A stretch of DNA of 64,000 bases from Brachypterus glaber (lineage: Eukaryota > Arthropoda > Insecta > Coleoptera > Kateretidae), in contig OY294050.1 of the NCBI GenBank assembly GCA_958510825.1, positions 9,587,340 through 9,651,339 of the forward strand, in the 5' to 3' direction. The translations under genes were made by a program, and so were the position numbers. Below, piece by piece: positions 53,201 to 62,200 of the stretch. The notes beneath the pieces were generated by a model. That model did no database searches. It had not been told where the DNA came from and saw nothing but the letters and a program-made list of their open reading frames with translations. Numbering within the stretch: the first letter of the stretch is position 1; each line of letters opens with the position of its first letter.

Positions 53201-56200
53201 GTATTGGCGCCTTCACCAAAATTGTAAATAATTGCAATTATGGCGAAGGCGCATTAATACACGGTGTTTACAGTCTTTTGGCATTGAATTCTACATTACA
53301 AAACATAAAAAACCAGCATAGAATTATAGGTCTTGATACGAATCCTGCTAGAGTTACGATTCTTTAAAATTGTACCAAAAATAAGGTATTTATTTCATAC
53401 CAAATAGTATGAAATCGAGGTGTAGGTAAACCGCAGAGGAATTTCGGTGTACAAAGTGGGGGAAATCTGGAGGAAATATTTGAAGGTTACGAAAAAATCT
53501 TTAAAGATTTCCTCCTTTTCGAAGAAAATCTTTGAAAGTTACGAGGAAATCTTTGCAGATTTTGTCCTAAAGGTGTATAACATTTTGTCAGCGGTTTACC
53601 CCTCGTATGAAATGAATACCTACATAGCTATGTATGTTTCACATAAAATAAAGGTTCTTTTAGAACTAACTTTCTTGTTACTTACCTTGATAGTTTTACG
53701 GATCCTAAAGTTATGTAATTTTTTCGAACCTCTCTACTTTTATCACTAGATTTCTAGGGCTAATTTTTTTTTTAGAACTTACTAGGTAACTTGTTATATG
53801 AATTATATTATATAGAACTGATAAAAAAGTTTAAGTATGTGTCATGATATTTAAAAATTACATTAACCTTAGAGAAACAAAATATTAAATAATAGATGCA
53901 CTTACCTTTATTTATGTTTTGACCAGTTTTTGAAAACAATGAACTATCTACTGCCCAAATTTGCGATTCACCTGCTGAATTGACGCTATCATCCTGCAAC
54001 AAAATCAAATATTGACAAAACAATTCAACACTGGCGCACGCTAGTTTTAAATTAGACATTGTTAGATTTATGTAAATACTAATACAGGGAAAATAAAAAG
54101 TACTGAAAAAGTCCAGTAAAATAATAAATGTAAATTGCAATAAATGTACACTGGCTAATATTTTAAAGGGAGGTAGTGGATGGTAACAAAACACTACTGT
54201 TAGTTTTTCAACGGGTGATTTTCATAAGGGGTGTCCGCTATCTTGAATTTTAGGAGTGAGTTGCTTATGTTATATGCATCTTACGATAAAAATGCATATA
54301 ACCAATTTTGTTAAGGAGGAAATTTCCAACAATTTTTGTTTGGATCATTTTTTTAATATATTAATAACAATCAAGTTAATTTAAAAATAGCCATATTGGA
54401 GGTGAAACTGTTTTTTTATTTTTCAGCCAAATTATTCATCCGACGATAAAAGTGGTTATGAGCAAACTTGTAGCTCTTAAAATTCTCTATAAGTTTCATA
54501 TTATAAATATTCATATATACTTTCGTACGGATACAGAGGGCGCAACTCGACTTTCAGCGCCCACTGGGACCGTAACAAAATACTTTTTTTTACCCTGCGC
54601 GGGTATAAATGGTGCATAAACCGGACTTGAGCGGATGAAAGTCACCCGCTCAAGTCCGGTTTGTGCACCACTGATACCCGCGCAGAGCCGCCATTTTCAA
54701 TAGGCTTTTTTTCTAGTCATAAATTTTTCTAGAGAAAAGTTTAAATCTTAGGCTTAGGAATAAAAATAATGACATTTAATGTCAGTGCCAAAAATGAAGA
54801 AATTTTAATGGTTTTTGTTTAAAAAAAATCGTATTTAGGAATTTCAAACTAATTCCATTATTAAAAATAAAAAAATAATCGCAGATTATATTTATTTAAA
54901 TATTATATTTATAAATCTGCGATTAATTTTTAATAATGGAATTAGTTTGAAATTCCTAAATACCATTTTTTTTAAACAAAAACCATTAAAATTTCTTAAA
55001 TTTTGCCACCATCCTAGTACTAGTACTAGTTTGCTATTTTAAATTTTTAAATTTCAATAATGTATTCAACAACCTTAAAAACTTCTAAATATAGTTTTTC
55101 ACGAAAAAGGACTAATAAGCGAATTTTGGCTGTGGAAAAGGGTTTTTTGATCTATGGTGGAAGAAAATTGAATGCAGTTTTGGAATTGTTATGTTGTTAT
55201 GCTGAAAAAATCATGTGCTGAGCTTTACCTCAAAAACAAAAAAGAATATAGAACTTTTGTTTAGGGCATGTCGAGGGTAATTATGTCTTTATTGAGTGAC
55301 AAAAATTAATTTTGATATATTTGTTAAATTTAATGATTTTCCTACCTTGAAACGCCCAGTATAATTTTAAATAATAACATTTATTAATAGATTATAATTA
55401 TAATTATTATAATTATATTACTTGTACACAGACATGGTAATAAAGTTGAGTGTTTTATTAGTATGGGTACCAACTCTTTTTTAATAAAACATATTAATTG
55501 ATGTAAATGAAAGTTAATGTAGGTAATTAATTTTATGCTTGATAATATAGCTATTATTTTTATATTTTATAAATTTATAAATTAATCATACGTGACCCTG
55601 CACAAAGACACACTTTGTGTGTCAAATTTACCTACTTCTTTTTTTTTGTCGGATTCTTATGTAGAAAAGTTTTTTACATAAGAATCCGAAAAAATAAATA
55701 AATTTAATACACAAACTGGGTTTCTTTGTACAGGGTCACATATACATATCATATTATGAATAATTGTTAAAAATATTATTACAATATTTTTTATCTTATT
55801 ATAGACACGTGCATTTTATTTAATATTTTTTACATAAGAATCCAAAAAAATAAATAAATTTAATACACAAACTGGGATTCTTTGTACAGGGTCACATATA
55901 CATATCATATTATGAATAATTTTTAAAAATATTATAATATTTTTTATCTTATTATAGATACGTGCATTTTATTTAATGTTCCCTAAATATTATTTATTTA
56001 GGGTCATCTAATAATTATTTGGCGTTATTTTAGGCCTATCGTTTATCACGTTGGCCGATCCCCTAAATAAAAAAACTAAAAAATAAGATAAAACAATTTA
56101 ATTTTTTGGTTAAAAAGGGGTGGGGTATATTTATTTACCAAATAATTATTATTATTAAACCTGCAATAAAACTTTTACATTAAATTAAAAAAATTGGTGT

Positions 56201-59200
56201 GAAGTCATGGCGGATTCAAAATAAACATTAAACTTGGTCTCATCAATAAATAAACTTCATTATTTCGCACCTATAAAATCTTGACCTTTCCACATAATAA
56301 GTGGAACAAGTAGGTATTTAATATACATAATATTTTATAAGAATGAAAAGTAAATAAATGAATATTTAAGATTAAGTATAAAAAACTTAGAAACAAGTAT
56401 ACAAATTGTTAGGATCATTCTTAAATAAAATCTAATGTGGACAACAGCAATACGTTTGTATTCTTTTCAAAAGTCATCGGAAAAAATATTTTAAATTTAA
56501 CACGCTGTATACAGTAAACCATTTTTAGCTTAAAAAAATAAAAAATTTACAGAAAACAATTGAATTTCTATTCTACACTTTTAAAAATAGAAAGTGAACT
56601 TCATATATCACGAAAATATCGACTAAACAAATATATATCAACCTTCAAGTAATAAAAGTCACTTTAGTTAAAGTAAAGCTTACCAAAATATAACTGTTCG
56701 ATGATATGGGCTTAAGTGCGACTAATTTACACAACAGCATATTCACTTCTTGTTTATTTTTCAAAATTTTAAAAATTTAATGTTAACTGTCAAAACTTTT
56801 TTCATCAACTAATAAAATAAAGAAATATTTTATAAATCGATATCCCAGACGGCCAGGCACGGAATAGTTGACTGTCGGATACCGGCCTGCTATTGCATGA
56901 TCAAATTCAACAGCTTTTTTGTGACGTCATAATTGCTATATAAATAATGCAAATAATTTCCAAGAGGTTCTAGTTTATGGTGTGGGAAATTGTAGGTAGT
57001 AAAAATTTTGCAGTAGTATTATCAAGAGAAAATCACTAAATACGACAATTAATCATATCTTGCCTGCAAAGGTAAAACAGTATTACACATTCTGTAATAA
57101 AATTTCTATTACACACACAAGGTGTTTTGAAATAGAGTCCGAAATTGTAGAGCATCTTTCTACATCGGAAAATATGACGAAATTCCTTCCTATAAACGTA
57201 TGTCTAAAAATGCGTCATAAGGGAGCTAAGCCCATTTGAAAGTGGCTAAAAAATTCGTTTTTTATTTTAACTTATTTTCAGGTAATTATTTTAAGCAGGG
57301 GTGTGCGAAACGGGGAGGGGGGCCTTATTATTTTTTCTGTGTAACACATTTGTAATTTTATTTTTGGAATATGATTCATCAGGTCAAAATACATAAAAAA
57401 GGTACCCTTGTTGTAATACTGTAGGTTCAACCGTTTTCGAGAAAAATTCAGTTGAAGGTGAGGACAAAAAATTAAATACTAAAATGTTGAAAACCGAAAT
57501 TTTAATAATGCAGGATGAATCATCAAAAACTAAAAAAACAAAAAGTGATGTAGGTACAGGTACATCCAAAAATCAATCCTAGTGAGCTACGGTTTCCTAA
57601 AAATGCATAGAAACTTTTTTTCTTAGTTTCTTATATATAACCCTGCATCATTGAAATTTTGGTTTTCAAAATTTTAGTGATTAATTTTTCATCCTAGAAC
57701 CGTAAAATATTTAACTACAAATTTAAAACTGTTAAAATAAATTTACATAAATTTTTATAAATTTAAAAATAAACCTGTTGAACTGCAACATAAAAAATGT
57801 AAAATAACAGTGTTTTTTTAATACATATGAGGATGTATATAACAAGAAGCATATTTATATATGTTGGAGCTTGCCAAAATAAATAAATAAAATATTTTGT
57901 TTTTCATAATTATAATTTATTTCACTTTCTTTAAACATGAAATTGAATTTGCGTATGCTGTTCCATTTTTTATTTAAACAAAAATGAGATTATATCTTAA
58001 ATTTTATTTAAATATGCAGCAGTAAATATTATTTTTATGCAAATTAACTGTACTTTTAATAGAAACATAAATTGTTATCAATAAATGATGTTAGAAAACG
58101 GTAAATATTATAGTAAAACTATACGGGCAATAAAATATATTATTACAAATGATCTTAATATATACAGGTTGATTAAAAAATCATAGTATTAAATTTAAGA
58201 GGTAGCATTAAAAAATATAAAAAGTTCTTATAAATATACTTCCTAGGTTGCGACCTTTTTTAATATGGATCATAAAACAATGTAGCTAAATTATAATTAA
58301 TTAATTAGGGGCGTACCAAATGGGAAGGCCTATGCACATTTTTTCTAAAAACTTTTCTCTGTATAATTTTTTCAGATTTTAGGCCCAAAAGTATTATTCT
58401 TTGTTCAGTTTTAAATAAAAAAGTCATAAAATGTAAAACATAATAATATTTGGCAGACTACTTATTAGTGCATTTTAAGAGTACGCGGTCATTGTGGCTT
58501 TTAGAATAATTCATTTATGATTGTTCTAGATTTGAATTTAAAGATAAACGTTTTCTACGAAAAAAATAAAATAATCTAGAAGAAGAAGATTCTTTGTTCT
58601 TTGAACTGCTCATTTATTATTAAGTGGCTAATAAAGTCCTTATAGTGTGGAGTAGAGTTGTTACGGAGTAGAGATGTTATGGAGTAGAGATGTTACGGAG
58701 TAGAGTTGTTGTGGAGTAGGGATGTTATGGAGTAGGTATGTTAGGGAGTAGAGAAATTTAGAGTAGAGATGTTAGTCTGCCTAATATTTTATTCTAGCAA
58801 GGCTGTTACAGTTTTTTCTGTTAATTAAGATAGGGAAGATAAAATTGTATTATTTAGTTACTCATATTATTTAACCTTCTGCCACAGACTACTTATTTAC
58901 GGAATTACTACAGACATCGCATTAAAATTACGCCTCCCTTTAAGAATTTAAAAGTTGAACAAAATTTTTAAAATGCTGATTTATTTATTGTTAAACGTGT
59001 TTTTTTCTAGCTTTAGTTATTTATTTATAATTGGAATAGAACGTAATATTTAAATGAAGTATTTATATAATATAATTTATTTTTTTTCTAAATTTTGACT
59101 TGGTAGGGAAATTAATTTAAACAACTTGGTAGAAGAAAGAAAAAAAATATTTATAAAATAAAATTAAAAACTTAATCATAAATAAACAACATAAACATAA

Positions 59201-62200
59201 AATTTAAAAAATATAATATTTTCTTTTAGGATAAACCCTATTGTTTTTATTATTTCGTACTTACAGACATGGCGTATTTTTTACGCCGCCAAAATTGTCT
59301 GGTTGGCAGCAGTTTAACTTGCAATATAAAGCGTCAAACTTGCGTATAACTTGCTCCGTGAAAAGGCAAATGAATTGTCCTCATGCTATATCTGGCAGCA
59401 AACTTGCATAGCACCAAACTTGCATATAAATTGCTCCGTGAAAAGGCGCCTTAAATCCAATAGACGATGCAGTCACTAATACCTAATACCTAATGCTAGT
59501 TTTGTCTAAGGGATCCTACTTAGATGAAATTACGCAAATCGCACCCGAATTGATGTGATCTTCGCCTTTTACCACGATTTTGCAGGGTTATTTTTTTAAA
59601 TGGTACAGCCCTGCAATTTTTGATCGGGACGAGATACAAACTTAAAATTTAGAATGTATCTATACACAACAAAAACGACAATTCGCAATATTTTTTTAAT
59701 TTTTTATTAGATAAGGCGGCGACAGTGGGGCACTGGGTGACAAAATTTTGAATAAAGTGTTCGTTTGGCTATACAACTAGTTATTTTTTAAAAATCGTTT
59801 TAAAGATTTTTTTTTCTTTAAATTACTCAAATTTTTATTATTTTGGGCATAATTCAATTAATTCAATTTTAATATGTATAATATAGGGGGTCATTAAGAG
59901 AGATTTTGAGGAGTTAGTGTTTAAAAAGCATAAATTATGTTTTTTTGGTGTCTTGGGGTTGTTTTTTTTTATTTCAGAGTTAAAAAAATAAGTTACAATA
60001 GTCCTCTCGCTCAACCGGGATATATACAGGGTGATCAATAACTGACATGCCATAATTTAAAAGGTGATTCTGCATCCAAAAATATCAAAAAAAGTTCCTA
60101 TAAAGGTTGTTTCGCAAATGAGTCCTAGGGGGGCAACCGCCGTTTAAAATTGTAATAGAAATAAGGTTTTTAATTAATAACTCCGGTATCCTTTAAGCTA
60201 GAGCGACGAGCTTTTGAATGTATACTAGTATTAATAAGGGCAATAAATTTATGTTAATTTATTTTTTTGAAATTTTGACCCAAACTTTTTATGCATACTT
60301 TTTTTGGATTTTTTTTTGTAAAAAATATGGATTCCTTGAGTAAAAATATATAAAAAATGTCCTATAGTGTTACACTGTAGGAGTCCAAACCGTTAAAAAA
60401 ATGCAATTAAGAGGAAGTAACATTTTATGCCACCAAAAATGTTACTTTTTAAAAGGCTATTACTCCTTTAACATTAAATTTAGGTATATTATTGAAGAAT
60501 ACTTTTTTTTTTCAGTTTTAAATGAAGAATTAACCTGCAGCATTAAAATTTTATTGATGTTTTTTTTTTGTTCCCCATTCAAGATGTCATCTTCGAAAGG
60601 CCATAGCTCCCTTAGGGCTCATTTCAAGACCAACCTTTATAGAATTTTTTTTTTTTGGATGTAGAATCACCTCTTAAATTTTGGCATGGCAGTTACTGAT
60701 CACCCTGTATTTTAATCTAATTAGGTATATATTATTTACCTGGACGTTACTTTGTATAACCAAATCAGTAACCATTTTATCATCATGTCTAGAATTGTGT
60801 CTCCAATAGTTGATAGACGGTGTTGAAGAAGAAGAAGAATCAGAAGAATGAGTCGTCATACTTCCAGAAATCCAGTCCAGCTCTGTTTGCTCCCTTGGGG
60901 ATGTGTAACGAATGATGCCATTTTGTTCTATATTTGGTAATTGTTTTCTTGATAATCTGCGACATTATTTTGAATAAAAAAAATTTTATTTGACGTAAGA
61001 GCAAGTTTAGTGGGATATGACCCACGAGAAAAGTTGACACACGAGGCCCGCCAGGACTGAGAGGGTTAATTTTTGAGTAGGCCCACTAAAAAATTAGACT
61101 TGCCAAAAAGGCGAGTCCAGCAAAAAAGTATTTTTCTAATATCTAATAAAGTACATACATATTATCTACCGTTGTCAAGGCTGTTTACCTTGACAACCAA
61201 TAAAATTAGTGAACTCATTTATTATTGACCATTGCTAAACATTGTTTATTGACGACGGTCAATAATGAAATTTTTTTGAGACAACTACTAATTTTTTTCG
61301 AAGTATTTGTCAAACTGACAGCTATGTCAAAATAATTTTTAAACTTTATTTTTAACTGATATTTGGAGTTACTAGCTTTAGGTAGTAGAAAAAATAGTAT
61401 ATGCACCACGTATGCAAGCTGTCTTAAGTGACTTAGTTCGCAAACTAGGTGCATAATATACTATTTCGGCTATGGTGCATTTAATGTCATCATCTAAAAA
61501 TTTTCACAATTTTTTTAAATTAAAAATTTAAAATGGCTGGCCCAAGATGGCGCCAAAGTTTGAGAATTTTAATGGAGTTTAATAAAAATTGGTGTCTAAA
61601 AGTTTTCGGGGATGCTTAGACTAAATCTACTATTACAAACTTCAAAATGGCGAACCCAATATGGCCGCAAAATTAAGTGTATTTTAATAAAAATTTACAT
61701 CCAGGGGTTTTAGAGTATTCTAAAACCGAGTCCATTATTGAAATATAAACATTTAAAATGACGGTTCCAACATGGCGGCAAAGTTTGATAAATTTAAACA
61801 AGCTTCGATAAAAATTAGCATCTAGAAAATTAATATGGCGTCAAAATTTGAATAGTTTGGCCTGTTTAAGTTATCCATGGCTCATAGTGCGCCATCTTAA
61901 TTTTTCCATTTTAAATTTTAGATTTTTAACATCAAATTTGGTTTAAACGACCTCAAAAACTCACAGATACCAACTTTTTTTTTTAAATACATCAATATTG
62001 TTCAAAATTTGCCGCCATATTGGATCCGCCATTTGAAATTTTTAAAAACAGATTCGGTTTCAGCATCCTCAAAACCCCCTGAATAACAATCTTTATTAGA
62101 ATCCAATAAATTCTAACAGATTCGAAAACCTCCGAATATCAATTTTCATCAGAATCCAATAAAATCTAACAGATTTGGCCGCCATATTGGATCCGCCATT

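Larger units (their letters stand above)
53994..60739. other. 6.7-kb intron between exons 3 and 4; no gene, several palindromes
   Basis: It contains the elements listed at 54131, 54594, 54790, 55592, 58647 and 60027. A stretch of about 57.1-57.6 kb resembles the CAGGGTG element interior (AAATAGAGTCCGAAATTGTA, GGGAGCTAAGCCCATTTGAA) without clean ends. At 59.33 and 59.41 kb, AAACTTGC.TATAA.TTGCTC followed by CGTGAAAAGGC is repeated. Confidence 0.55.

Noticed and set aside
60840..61040. Minus-strand frame overlapping exon 3
   Set aside because: Wrong frame; exon 3 in the spliced frame gives the conserved RLSRKQLP segment.
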